Positions 49,051 through 60,300 of a stretch of DNA of 64,000 nucleotides are shown piece after piece (positions within the stretch are counted from its first letter, which is position 1; each line of letters begins with the position of its first letter). The notes beneath the pieces were generated by a model. That model saw only the letters and a list, made by a program, of their open reading frames with translations, was not told where the DNA came from and searched no databases. A program made the position numbers and the translations under genes. The DNA is taken from positions 58,631,295-58,695,294 of the forward strand of contig OU015524.1 in NCBI GenBank assembly GCA_907165065.1, in the 5' to 3' direction. This DNA comes from Caprimulgus europaeus. Taxonomy: Eukaryota; Chordata; Aves; Caprimulgiformes; Caprimulgidae.

Positions 49051-50227
49051 TGCAGGTGAGGTGCCTGCTCAGTGCATCCTGTTCTCTTACTCTTTCCCAA
49101 ACACTTCACCACTGTTAAGAGATAAGATACAAGGCTAGATTAATTTTCATTCTGGGCATATAATTGTTAGAATCTTAAATGTACAAGCACCAGAAATAGT
49201 TGGCGGACTGAAGGGCAAGTATAAGATTTGCTTTTCCTTTTAGCTTCATTTTTAATGCTGGCTAGCTTTCAAGTTGATGAGTGCCTGTGAACTTGCTTTA
49301 AATATATTTGCCTCGTATAGAATTACATGGTAGCAGCAGGAGCCTTGGCTAATGGGTTTATCATTTTGTAGATTTATTAATCCTTGTTTCCTGATGTTTT
49401 TCTAAAATTCATCAAATATGCAGGGTCTTAACTTGCTTAAAGCCTCAAGACAGAAATTACCTATAAAAGAGAAATTGTAGGTTGCAGTCAAATCTGACTT
49501 CAGTCAGCACACACTGTCTATGGAGCAGTTTAGGGGCCAGAAAAAAACTTGTGTTATTAATTTTGTATTCAAAATGGTGGGTAGAAGCTCTTCTTCATCC
49601 CTTCCTGAATGTGTAATATACTGCCTTCCTCTTGGGCTATAATAACCTACTTACAGTTGATTGATCATATTGCTTTTGCCTCTGTTTTTGGAAGACATTC
49701 TCCCACCTTCTCTCAGCTCAAGTGAATAACCTGTCCTCCTCTATTCAGCTTTCTATTTCTCACAAGCTGTTTGAAATCTCTACTAAGACCTCATTTTTGT
49801 CGGCTATGCCTTTTGATATATTTATGACTGATGCATACCATGGCTTCTGCCACCAATTTTGGAGGTTTCAGTATCATCTAAGAATACTGCAGAGTTTGTG
49901 GTAGCCTTTCTGCCAGCTCACTTTTGTGGGAGTAGTGGCCAAGTTCAAATAAAGTGTAATGGCTCATATTAAAGTGAAGAAAATGTGCCCCACCATGAAG
50001 CATTACTTGCTCACAGATTTTAGGAACTTACCTCTAGTCCCTGCTGCTTTGACTTCACTCTTTATATACATCTTTGGTTGCAGTGTCCTATTCTGGCACC
50101 ATTTCATTGCCCTGACTGGTTTGCTTTCAGTTAATTTCCAGCATAGCTAGTTAATTACAAGATACATTTGAAGAAGGGTCCAGTGGCTCAGGTTTGGTGG
50201 GACTGAGGGCTGTTCCATTATTTTCAG

Positions 50228-50408
50228 GTACTGTTTGGCACTGCTGATGGACAAGTTATTGTCATGGACTGCCATGGCAGAATGCTGGCCCATGTGCTCC
50301 TTCACGAGTCAGATGGCATCCTCAGCATGTCCTGGAACTACCCCAGCTTCCTGGTGGAGGACAGCAGTGAGAGCGACACGGACTCCGATGACTATTCCCC
50401 ACCACAAG
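50228..50408 (+). CDS. TULP4: TULP4 internal coding exon C (third WD40 repeat and acidic loop)
   Basis: This exon encodes 60 full codons plus one base. It starts VLFGTADGQVIVMDCHGR, which completes the WD repeat begun in exon B, and continues with ILSMSWNYPSFLVEDSS. An acidic, serine-rich stretch, EDSSESDTDSDDYSPPQ, follows and probably forms a long surface loop between WD strands (inference). The same stretch is present in human TULP4, with A for S before PPQ as I recall. The acceptor is tattttcag with AG at 50226-50227. The donor GTAGCG starts at 50409. The start is phase 0 and the end is phase 1, with G as the first base of the Asp codon finished by exon D. Reading on past the donor gives an open intron frame to about 50536, which is read-through and not coding. 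Confidence 0.96.
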
Positions 50409-52829
50409 GTAGCGTTGTGTGCATGTCCTTCTGTTTCAGCTTTGCAAGAGCTCAGGAAGACATCTCAAATGCCAGAGAGTTGTCATGCTTTACCAAAACA
50501 GCAGGATGGCCACAATTTCAAGCTGGTAGAGGCTGAAAGATGGTGTGTTCCTGTGAAGGTACTATGGAGGATGGAGCAGCGGGCTAGTACAGGAGAGCGG
50601 GCTCATGCCCAGCTCTGCCACGAGCCTTGCTGCATGGCTTGCTGCAGGTCATACCTCATCTGTGCTGCTCCACCTCCATTTGCACAAATGAAATAACAGA
50701 GATTTTAGTGAGGGTGAGTGAGAAATGCTGGATAGGAGCATATCATGTTCCACTGATAAGGAGATGTGAGGTATTGCAATGGTCCATATGTATGGGGGTA
50801 GTCAGAGCGTAGTCACAGATGTACTACATCTTTAATTTTAAAGAAATCTTACGAAGCAGAGATTATATTCATCATTACAGTCCCATCCTTGATAGTCCTG
50901 ATATAAAGAGCTCAATAAATTCCACAGAAATATTGGAAATGAAAATATTTCCTGCAGTTACACAGGGTAGAAGAAGGGTGACTGGAGCTGTCTGGAGTTA
51001 CTAGTTCCCATGCTTCAGAGCACATTGCCAGTTGGAGGGTCAGGAAGAAATCCTTCCCTCCTCTTAAGTATAAATATAACTCATTGGGTGAAATGTTTTG
51101 GTTTTAAACTCTTCGGAAATCATCAAAGCAAAGACCTAGGAGGCCTAGGTGACTATGCACAGTCAGCCCCATCCTTGTTATTCAAGTGATGCTAACACTT
51201 CTTGTTAATGCTGTTGATTAGTCTGTATGATCCAGGCAAGCTGTTTCTGTGTTCCAGTAATTAGCGTAACAGTGACTGTACAATTAAAAATTTAAATCCA
51301 TAATAGCTAGAAATAGTTCTGAATTTGTATCTCAGATCTGAACCACTGAATTGAGGACTCTTACAGTTTTAACTCTAATTTGGAATTAGTCCAAAAATCT
51401 ACCTTTTCCAGAATCATGTATATATATGTCAATATAATAAGCATATGTATTTAACAAATACTGATGGAAGATAATGTGATCATCTGGTAAAATGTTAGCA
51501 TCTTTTAAAACTGAGTTTTGTTTTAGCTTTCATGCCTCACTTTGGTACTGGGTGAGATTTCTTACCTCAGAAGAAAAGAAACAAACATAAAATCTCCTAG
51601 CAAGCTTCTAAAGCAAGAAAAGGAACAAAATCAAATTAGTTTTTCATCGCTTTTTTAGAATACTGGGGTTCCAGTTGGAGGATGGTGAAGATGCAGAGTA
51701 CACAGATAAGAACTTAAATGATCCAAATGCGCTAGCTTTTTCTGAGTCAATCACGGGGTGGGCGGCCTCATTACAAGCCTACAAGCCTATTTTAATGATT
51801 ACCCAAACAAGATGTGTTTTCTTTAGAGCAGATGCAGCATAAACCTCTCAAAGATGACAAATGTTTGACGCACACAGATGTGTAGGAAGGACTGGAAGTT
51901 TGATGGGTTTTTCTTATTAAATCATATACACACAGGGATGTTTATTACTAGACATCTTTCTCCAAAGTGCATTTTGATCAGCTATTCTAAAAGTTCAGGA
52001 AGCAATACCACTCTTAACTGGCCCTGCCATTTCTGTTGACTGAAAAGATGCTGTTTGGCCTTGAGAGGCGCTTTAACTCCTATCCGAACTTGTAAACAAA
52101 GAGAGTTAAACACAGATGGTGATATTGGTCATTAGGTATTTGGACAAGGTATTTTCAGTGAATGCTGAAAAACAAGCCCAGAGGAGCAGAGACTTTGCAG
52201 AAATGGTTTTTAAAGCTAAGTGTTCCATTTGGGCTCGTCTCCACCTTTGAGCGCATTGGAGCCTGTTATGCAGGATGGCAGGTAACGTTTCATGCAGCTG
52301 CCTAGCTCTTAACATTTAGACTACAGTAATTTGCGAAAGGTCGGTATGTTATCTTAGAAGTTCTTATAATGTCTCTAAGTAACATCAGGAAGAGTCCCCA
52401 GCACTTGCCCAAGCAGAAAGTGTACCTAACAAATAGCTTTTAATGTGTTTATTACACTGTTTTTCAACTTGGATCCCAAGGAAGCCTTCCAAAGCACTGG
52501 TTTTCAATTTGTGGATACTCTGGGGAGTTGACAATGGAGAAAGATTTAAAACCACCACTGTATACTGTAATAGTATACCCATAAATCACTTCAGATATTC
52601 TGCAGTAAAAATTCAAAAAGTAAAAACACTGGAGTTTCACAGAAGCAGACACACTAACTAGCTAAACCTTCTTTGCTTTTGCCCATAGATGTTGCAGAAA
52701 TAAGCAGGTAGAGTTTGAGGCTTGGAACCACTCGTTGTGGTGGTAGGCTGAAGTACACTGTACTTCAGCCTGGATGTAATTAGTTCTGGTTGTTTGCCTT
52801 TTGCTCACTCCAGAATCTTGTTTTTGCAG
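50409..52829 (+). other. TULP4: TULP4 intron C-D (2421 bp, phase 1)
   Basis: GT-AG intron from GTAGCG to tttttgcag. Around 50990-51060 a stretch containing catgcttcagagcacattgc, followed by a purine-rich run, resembles 3' tails of ancient amniote interspersed repeats, but I cannot assign a family. The only other structure seen is the perfect inverted repeat at 52745-52771. No other gene or repeat is recognised. Confidence 0.9.
52745..52771. other. Perfect 12-bp inverted repeat upstream of exon D
   Basis: aggctgaagtac at 52745-52756, a 3-base loop act, then gtacttcagcct at 52760-52771, an exact reverse complement. In the TULP4 pre-mRNA it would form a stable hairpin whose 3' edge is 58 bases from the first base of exon D, in the zone where branch points lie or just upstream of it. 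It is not part of a recognised repeat. Confidence 0.85.
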
Positions 52830-52964
52830 ATGGACCAGCTGCGTATCCAGTGCCAGTGCAGAACACCAAGCCGCTACTTACCGTCAGCTTCACGTCAGGA
52901 GACATCAGTTTAATGAACAATTATGACGACTTGTCTCCTACTATCATCCGCTCAGGGTTGAAAG
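52830..52964 (+). CDS. TULP4: TULP4 internal coding exon D (WD40 region)
   Basis: The first two bases (AT) complete an Asp codon split with exon C. Then 44 codons read GPAAYPVPVQNTKPLLTV to TIIRSGLK, followed by one base that opens the next split codon. The segment KPLLTVSFTSGDISLMNNYD is a WD-type blade and corresponds to human TULP4 residues about 242-286 (recalled), with V/I and T/I substitutions only. The acceptor is cttgtttttgcag, with AG at 52828-52829 and a good pyrimidine tract. The donor is GTACAA at 52965. Length 135 bp equals 2 + 132 + 1, so the phases agree with both neighbours. A perfect 12-bp inverted repeat at 52745-52771 lies 58 bp upstream of the acceptor. Confidence 0.96.
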
Positions 52965-55900
52965 GTACAAAAGGAAGCCATTTCACCTCCTTCCTGTGCT
53001 CTGTTTTTCTCGTGTTTTTGGTGATGTGTGTATACATTATGTTTTTCTGGTTGTCTCTCTTAAGTCAGAAGAACTCGGCCACCGTTATTTCCATTTCCAG
53101 CAGTGACACCTGCTGGGGGAAGAGCAGTGCTTGGCTGATAGGGCTTTTGTGTTTGAAAAAATGTTTCCTTTTTTGAGATTGTGTTTTTACAGCAGCGTTG
53201 TAGAACGAATTGATCTGTTCACTGTTTTTCAGATGAATGTGCTAATATGTTTATGCGTCTTTGTCTGAATGCCCCTGCTTCTTAACACTTCCTTTGCATC
53301 TTTAATTCACAAGGTCTCCTCCCATGCATTTGGTAACCAGGTACGAATGGCAGTGTTGCTTTGTCTCCCACAGATTTTGGACACTTGCTAGAATTATTAA
53401 TTATCAAGAGGCAAGTTATTCTGAGAGAAGGAAAATTCCAGTGATTAATTACTGTACCTCTGGCTAAGTGATGTACATGCATGTTTGTAAGATCAATATT
53501 CCATGTGAAATTTTTAATTCACATTGAAATTTTTGCTGTTCTTACCTATCAAAAAGTCCCTTACTTTGCCAGCACTTTCAGTATAATTTACAGTGCTTTA
53601 CCTGGAGAGAAGTTTTATTTCACTATGGTACATAAGCACATATTTAAATATAGGTTCCATTGATTCTTTTTCATCTCCACAGGTAAATTAGTTTTACATT
53701 AGATGAAAATAAAAAAAAAAATTAAGCTGTTGGACTGTACTCTTAGCTGTTCTGTAACAGGGGGATATTTTTGGTGAAAAGTTGCCCTAACACCAACCCA
53801 ATAGTTTTTGGATGATCCACTACGTACAGTAGTCTTAAGAGGTTAAAAAGTCACCTCTGAGGTTTCTTTTCCACTCCAGCTTCCATCTGTGCCAACACAA
53901 GAAGTGCATGGTGTGCAAAATGTAGCATGTGAGGGCAACCGTATGATGCAGAAAATGTCTTCAGCCGAAAGGATGCCTAAAGTCTGGGAAACAGGAACCA
54001 ACTTGTGATATCCACCAAGGGGTGTGCCCAACACCTCTACAGAATTATAGGATAGGAAAATAGTCTTGAGTTGTCACCTAGTCTAGCTTTTGGCTGGAAG
54101 CAGGAGAAACAAGCTCCATCTTAGTCTCTGTTTAGAGTTGCCAGGCTCTGTCTTACTGAGGATGTCTGTCCTGTTTCTCTTTCGCCATTGACTTTCACTA
54201 GTGGAAAAAAGATCTCTTAATTACATCCCCCTCTTCTAGCAAACTATTAATGTGCTAGCTACAGTAGAAATCTTTTTTGATGAATTGTAAACTGGACCAT
54301 GTCACTGACATCAGTAGGAGAAGAATGCACAACATCTTGCTGGATTGGAAGTGTGTATGAGACAGAGAGAAGGGTGATTGGGATATCACTGTCTATTGTT
54401 TTGAAGCTATCCATTGTACAAAGTATTTTGCATATAGCTGCCATACGGATGTAAACATTCTCTGTACCTTCTTATTATTTTTATTTCAAGTGACTGTAAT
54501 TTTCCTGGTTGTTATCACATGCAAGAATGTACAAAACCACCCAGCTCAGGGTCTCCATCCTCTGCCACTGCCATTCAGTATTCTGCTGAGAGTGGATGCT
54601 CTTCAGTATTGTGTGCAAGCTTTAATTCATATGTTTATGTTTGAAAGCTCTAAGTATTGCTTTGTGGTCTCTGCAGCAGATGCCCTTGTCTTTTTGGGCT
54701 GCTGTAGGCTACTCAATGTACTTTTAAAGCAGGCAACTATAAAACTATTTCAAGCACTGCCAATACATTTTTGCTGTTCTACTAGCTTTGTATAGCTGTC
54801 ATTTTACTGGGAGTATTCATATTAAATTGATGCAGAAAAACATTTGCTGTTGGATGAGAATTTGATTACCCAAATACAAGTTCTTGTTTTCATCCAGCTT
54901 GAACACTCCTGGAAGTTTTATCAGTTCCAGTGGAGATCCTGAACTATTCAGGATCAAGAAAGTTGTATCCTTTCTTTTTTTATGCTTTTTAACTCAGTGC
55001 CTCTCAGTACACTGCTACCTGCAGAACTGCTGCACTGCTAGTTGTACTAGTTAGCTACAACTACTACCCACAGAGCTATTGCACATTTAGAATGCTGTCT
55101 ATTCAAGGTTTGCTGATATACAGACCTATAGTGGCTGGCAAGTAGTCCTGAGGGATGGCTGTGATCCAATTATTCACTTGCAGACTGTTACCCTAGATTA
55201 AATTTTCATCTGATTTCTAATCTCTGTGCTTGCACTGAGACCTAATTGCCAGTTGAGCTGTTGTACATCAAGGTTCAATAGTTGTTGAAGATGCCATTGG
55301 CAGTGCAGTGTGCTGTAGGACCATGCTGCAGGGGGATGCTGCAGCCCACACCCAGCCCTTTGCTGCCTTCACAGCAGTCTTAATTCTAGGAGTTTTGAGG
55401 GAGAGAGAAAACTGCTGGATGCAGTAATCACTCCTCTTCCTCTTGATGTGGGGACCTACTGAAAGTTTTACCTGAAGACATACATCGAAAAGACTGTTTT
55501 TTCACCCTGGTAATTGTTACTGAAAGTGGAGTTAATCAGCGTGCCTCATTGATTTCTAACCTGCCTATTGTTATACTCTGTGAGAAAGATGAATTAAATC
55601 CCACTGTAGATTACTTAAAGGGCTGAGGACTAAGAGGAAAAAAGAGGCATACAGTGCCTGGCTGTGGAAAAATTATCTGGAGGAACATGTGTCCTACCTC
55701 TGATAGGTACAGAAGTGTAATTCCCATGAGAAATATCAGAAAGTTGAAATAATACAAAATCATTTTAAATTGCACATAAAAGTCCCTGAAAATGACAAGC
55801 TGACAACTTGAAACAATTTTGAGATCCTTCCTGCCAACTCTCATTTTTCTCCTGCTTCTCCATTTGAAGACAGCTTCTCGCCCACAAATGTCTTCAAAAG

Positions 55901-56887
55901 GTTCTTGGCAGATTGAGCGTCCCAGAGCACAAAAGTTTTGTCTTTGCCTCACTTTGTCTCAGCACAAAATATCTGCCTTTCACCTCTGGTTTAAGAGCAA
56001 AAAGTTTAAAGACTAGCTCAGTATTCCTTGCACATGCAAATCTGCCTCTGAAATACAAGCAGAAACACAAAATACTGGTTTAATGCTCTTGTTGCAGTGT
56101 GACAAAGAGCTGGAGGATATAAGGGTTTGAAATTAGCATCCTCAAATTGGGCTGTGGGTGTTCCTCATCATGAGGTGCCTGTAGGAGGAGTAACTGATAT
56201 GTATATTCATAGCCACGCATATGAGAGACTGAGCAATCCCTGTGTGCTTCTGGCAAACTCCTGCTATACAGATGAGTAGATTTTCACAAATCAGGTGTCA
56301 AAAGAAAACCTATGACATGGTGGCCATATGTATTTATGGACAAAAATCCTAAAGTCTTTCTAGTTTGATGTTATACTAAACTGTAACTCTAGTTTGAGTT
56401 ACGCTAAAAATTTTGTTCACAGCCACTGAGAACATGAGGCATTGCCAAATGTGCTGCTTTTTTGCACTGTAGGCCTTCCCAAACAAATAGTCTTTGCTGC
56501 TCTCTTAGTGAGATTGTTTATCTGCATATTGACTTAATTCTACTTATTTACGCCAAAGATGTGGATAGGATCTTCCACATCAGTTTTAACATCTCTAGTT
56601 CTGGTTGTTAAGTACTTATGAGCAACTGCTGATTACATTCTAGACTCACCATAAAGAGAGAAAATGAATTATTTTTACATATTTTTTGCAATTTACAAAA
56701 TGAAGAGTCATTCTCGGAAGTATGTGAGACATTTGCTACTATTTCAATGGAAAGATTTAGGGTTTCTAAGTACTTAAGTAACTTTTGAGAGCATGATTTA
56801 GCTGTCCAAGTCACTTTGCAGCATCTGGAAATGCTGTTCCTACTGATTCTCATCAGTGATTATTGCAAACCGTCTTTGCAATTGCAG
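52965..56887 (+). other. TULP4: TULP4 intron D-E (3923 bp, phase 1)
   Basis: GT-AG intron from GTACAA to caattgcag. It contains an old CR1 3'-end relic at about 54040-54190 in antisense. Elsewhere it is AT-rich unique sequence. Open frames at 54490-54795 (+) and 55611-55952 (-) have no domain, no splice context and low-complexity hydrophobic composition, so they are not called as genes. Confidence 0.9.
54040..54190 (-). mobile_element. Old CR1 3'-end relic, antisense
   Basis: The plus strand reads agaattataggataggaaaa, tagtcttgagttgtcaccta, gtctagcttttggctggaagc, a decayed reverse complement of the CR1 3' end (agaatcatagaa...ggaaccttgagaggtcatctagtccagcc...). Divergence is high and boundaries are uncertain. 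Confidence 0.5.
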
Positions 56888-57054
56888 ATGTGGTGGTACA
56901 GTGGTGTACACAAGGAGACCTACTTGCAGTAGCAGGCATGGAGAAGCAAAGCCAGCTGGTTGACCTCGGCAATGGTTCCCTGTTGAAAAGCGCACTTGTC
57001 AAGTTCTACAATGTGCGCGGGGAACATATCTACACTCTGGAGACACCTGTGCAG
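56888..57054 (+). CDS. TULP4: TULP4 internal coding exon E (WD40 region)
   Basis: After two bases finishing a split Asp codon (Glu in human, as recalled), 55 codons read VVVQWCTQGDLLAVAGME to EHIYTLETPVQ. This is a complete WD-type blade: VVQWCTQGDLLAVAG as inner strands and KFYNVRGEHIYTL as outer strands. It is the least conserved of the five exons: the stretch KQSQLVDLGNGSLL differs from human at several positions, as expected for an exposed loop. The acceptor is gcaattgcag (AG at 56886-56887) and the donor is GTAGGA at 57055. It ends in phase 0. The next exon should begin RPIISICWGH; no match for it was seen in 57055-64000, so it probably lies beyond the window. Confidence 0.95.
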
Positions 57055-57371
57055 GTAGGAGGTATTTTTTGAAGTCAGTTCTTAATGCTTTGCTGACATG
57101 TTTTTCCCACGTTAGCTTATCGATACAGACCTGCAGTGTGAAAAGTGTGGCAGAACGTCCTGAACACATTCTAAAATATGATATAGATAAAAATGCACTA
57201 TAAATAGTTATTGTTTGTGTTAAGGTAGACATCCAAGAGTGCATCTTGAGGCCCACTGTGCTAGGTATTGTGCAAATATACAAAGGGGAGCAGTCTGTTT
57301 CCCAAAACCATTGGCCATGAATGGGCAGGACAGAAAAAGAAAGTTCTTTTGTTTTATGGATGAGTGACTGA

Positions 57372-57385
57372 GGGGGGGGGGGGGG
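57372..57385 (+). repeat. Poly-G run of 14
   Basis: An uninterrupted run of fourteen G residues on the plus strand inside the intron after exon E. Long G-runs can form quadruplexes and are length-unstable. Confidence 0.9.
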
Positions 57386-60300
57386 AAAAGGTAACCTGCT
57401 TGATGTTTTAGCAGAGCCAGTAACTGGATAAAAATATTCCAAGTCCAGTATCATAACGACAAGATTATTCTCTCTTTGTTATTGCTGTAATTTGCTAATA
57501 ATGTACAATCAGTGGATGTGATGCAATATTTTTTGTGCCACTTTTTGTGGCATCAGATGGAGAAGGGTGAATCAGAAAGTCTTATTTCTGTTCCCACCTT
57601 CTATACAGATTTTCATTGTAACCTTGGTTGTGTTACTTGACAAGTTAAATGTCAGCACATGTTCTGTGTGCTGCTTAGGAGCACAACATACTTCATAGGT
57701 CATTGATGATATTTCAGAATCTAGCTGAATGTCACTCTTACGTACAGTTTATTTAATTTTCTGCAGAATAGGGATGACTGTTCTGATTTCTGCCTGTTAC
57801 TAGTGGAGAGTAATTAATCTATAATAGCTTTGAAATCTAAAAATGAAGGAAAATGCTATGCATACATTTGCTTAATTATGTTTAATGATGATACCATTTA
57901 TTATAATTTCTTTTTCAGTACCCTGATCTGGGATGGATACAAAAGGATGACGTAGTAAACCAGCTGCTAAACTTTTGTGTTTGCTTGTATTTAGCATTAA
58001 CTCGTGCTTATTAACGTTAGCACTCTAATTTAGATAGAATTCTTTAGTTTTGTAATGCATAAAATAATATTCTCTAAAGCCAACCTAAATATGTACAGTG
58101 ACGTCTAATGCTGATTTAGGTACCTAAAGGACTTACCCATACACACAGCTTTCTTGGCTTAAACAGCCCTTTCAGCTAAGTAGCACAGCCCTTTCCAGTT
58201 TGGGTCGTTATGGAGAAAACATATTTATACCAGTGTTGCTGATTCCCAGACGACATAGAACCCAAACCTCGTTCTGTTACTTGAGTACCAGAATGCCGCA
58301 TGTCCGTGTTAGCTGTTGAGCCAGTGTGTCACTCTGGCGTCAAGCTGTGAAATCAGGCTGTGGAACTGATGGGGTCAGGTTGCCTTAAGGTCTGCGTGTG
58401 TGCAGGCTCATCTCTTACTGCTCTCTCCCCCGCTTTGTTCCAAATCACCTCAAATGCCTTTATTTCCTTTAGGTCTCCCTGTAGCCCATCAACTTCTTTT
58501 CATATTTTCAGCTCTTCTCCTTTACTTAATCAGCAGGGAGAAGGCACACATTGTAGCTGACATGAGGGCTAATTATTCTGCCATTGTATGAGTACTTATA
58601 GGACAACTTACAGGTCATACCGAACAGCTAACTGCCAAGTTCATGCTGCTGTATTTCTCACAGTGAAAATATTAACAAGAGCCTCTCTGCTCTTTCCAGC
58701 TGCTACTTTTCACTGAAATTGCAGCATTTCAATACCATGGAGATTTCTTTCCCCATTTTCAACTTCAGATGAAAAGCCAACAGCTTCAGAATTTAGTAAG
58801 CCAGGTTGGAAGTGAAGGATGGGGGGGCAGGGGGTGACAAACAACAATTAATAGCACAATCATGGAGTCTCATTTTCTTAGGAAACTAGGGTAAAAGTTA
58901 CATTCAAACTGATAGATTTATGTTTATTTTTAAAAGTGTGTGCATAAACCTGCCTAAAATGAAAGCCACTCCTCTCATTAGTCAGTGTTTATTCTCTTTA
59001 TTTAGTGCATTTAAATTCATATTTACTCAGCTGCAGGAGGAAGTGAGGGATCTTTCAGAAGGACACCTGTATCTGCTCATGTGGACTTTATGCTTCTATG
59101 TATTTGAATGCTGGTCTAACGGTATTACCAGCTAAGTGACAGGTATGCTAGAACATTGCTAAGTATTTGGTTTACCAACAAAGCCAGATAAAAAATGCTG
59201 TTGCAAAAATAATACTAAAAAAATGTTAGTAACTTTTGTTATTCTGTGTCTCTGCTCCAAAGGTGTATGTGCAAAGATGACGGAAGTAAGTCAGTGGTCC
59301 CACTAATTTGTGTGATGACAAATTAATCAGAGTAAATTCATTAGTTATCTGTACAATGACAGTCAGCCTTGTAGTGGGATTTTATAGAATTCATCACTGG
59401 TTATTAAAGAAAAGAATTGAAGTAAACAGAAGAATTTCCTCATCTCAAATTCTTCTTCTGCTAAAACTGTTTCGTCTGAGGCCAGCAATTGTGTGACTAG
59501 AAAAGCACATTTATTCTAAATAAGCATTGCTCTGAACATAAAGGTCAAAAAAAGTAAAGCAACAGTGAACATAGAAAATAGTGGATTACACATGCAAAAC
59601 TGATTTTCCATGTGGTCCTCTGTCCCATTTCTTTGATAAAGCAGATGTCTAAAAATTTTATCTGTAAAATATACTGAACTGTCTCTGTTTCTGCTGTTTG
59701 GCTATCTTGAATGTCTTTGGTAGGATATTCAGGAAACAAGAAATTTTATTGTTTATAACAAAACGTAGTCTAAAACCGCTATAGGATTTATATGCAATGT
59801 TGCTGGAATGTTACCTAACATAAAGTCACTGCAAACACCAAGGTAGAATAGATTTGGGTACTGCAGATTACTCATCTTGATGACTGTTGTAATGGATCCC
59901 TTCAAGATGTTTTATGTGCCACCTTCTCCTCCACCTTTAGTATGGTTTTGGCATCCTCTGTCTCATTTGATTAACTCTCTTAAGCTCTTCCGTTCAGTGT
60001 AGGATTTTATAATAATAACATATAATTAAAATATAATAATAAGCCTAGTTTGCTTGACTATAAAACCTTAGACAGGGAAATCACACTTGTTTTGAAGTAT
60101 CCAAATGAACCCAGTAGCTTTGCATGAAAAGTAACATTCATAAACAGAGTGGTAGAGTTAGCTTAGTGTAAGTCTCTCTTGTTCCCTGCTCTGGGGCCTC
60201 AGCCTGCCACCCCGACGTGCTGCAAGAATGTATTTGCAGAATATAGTGGAAGGAACTGAAAAAGCATTGGTAAGAGTTGGGCAGATATTGAACTTCTGCT

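Larger units (their letters stand above)
28760..50227 (+). other. TULP4: TULP4 intron B-C (about 21.5 kb, phase 0)
   Basis: The largest complete intron in the window. It contains a short CR1 at 29486, a MIR at 29880, an 18-bp tandem duplication at 32098, a locally GC-rich patch at about 33390-33640, the 2 kb CR1 at 38.2-40.2 kb, another CR1 at 41.4 kb, an ancient CR1-like relic at 42.5-43.1 kb, the nested LTR pair at 44371-46003, a dispersed 32-bp repeat at 47183 and 48220, and an ancient CR1 3' fragment at 48.8 kb. The remaining parts (30.1-38.2 kb and 46.0-48.7 kb outside those) show no gene, conserved motif or recognised repeat by eye. Confidence 0.9.

Noticed and set aside
50409..50696. 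Open frames continuing beyond exon C on the plus strand (to about 50536 and, in another frame, to 50696).
   Set aside because: A good donor lies at 50409, and the protein match resumes at exon D. The extension is intron read-through.
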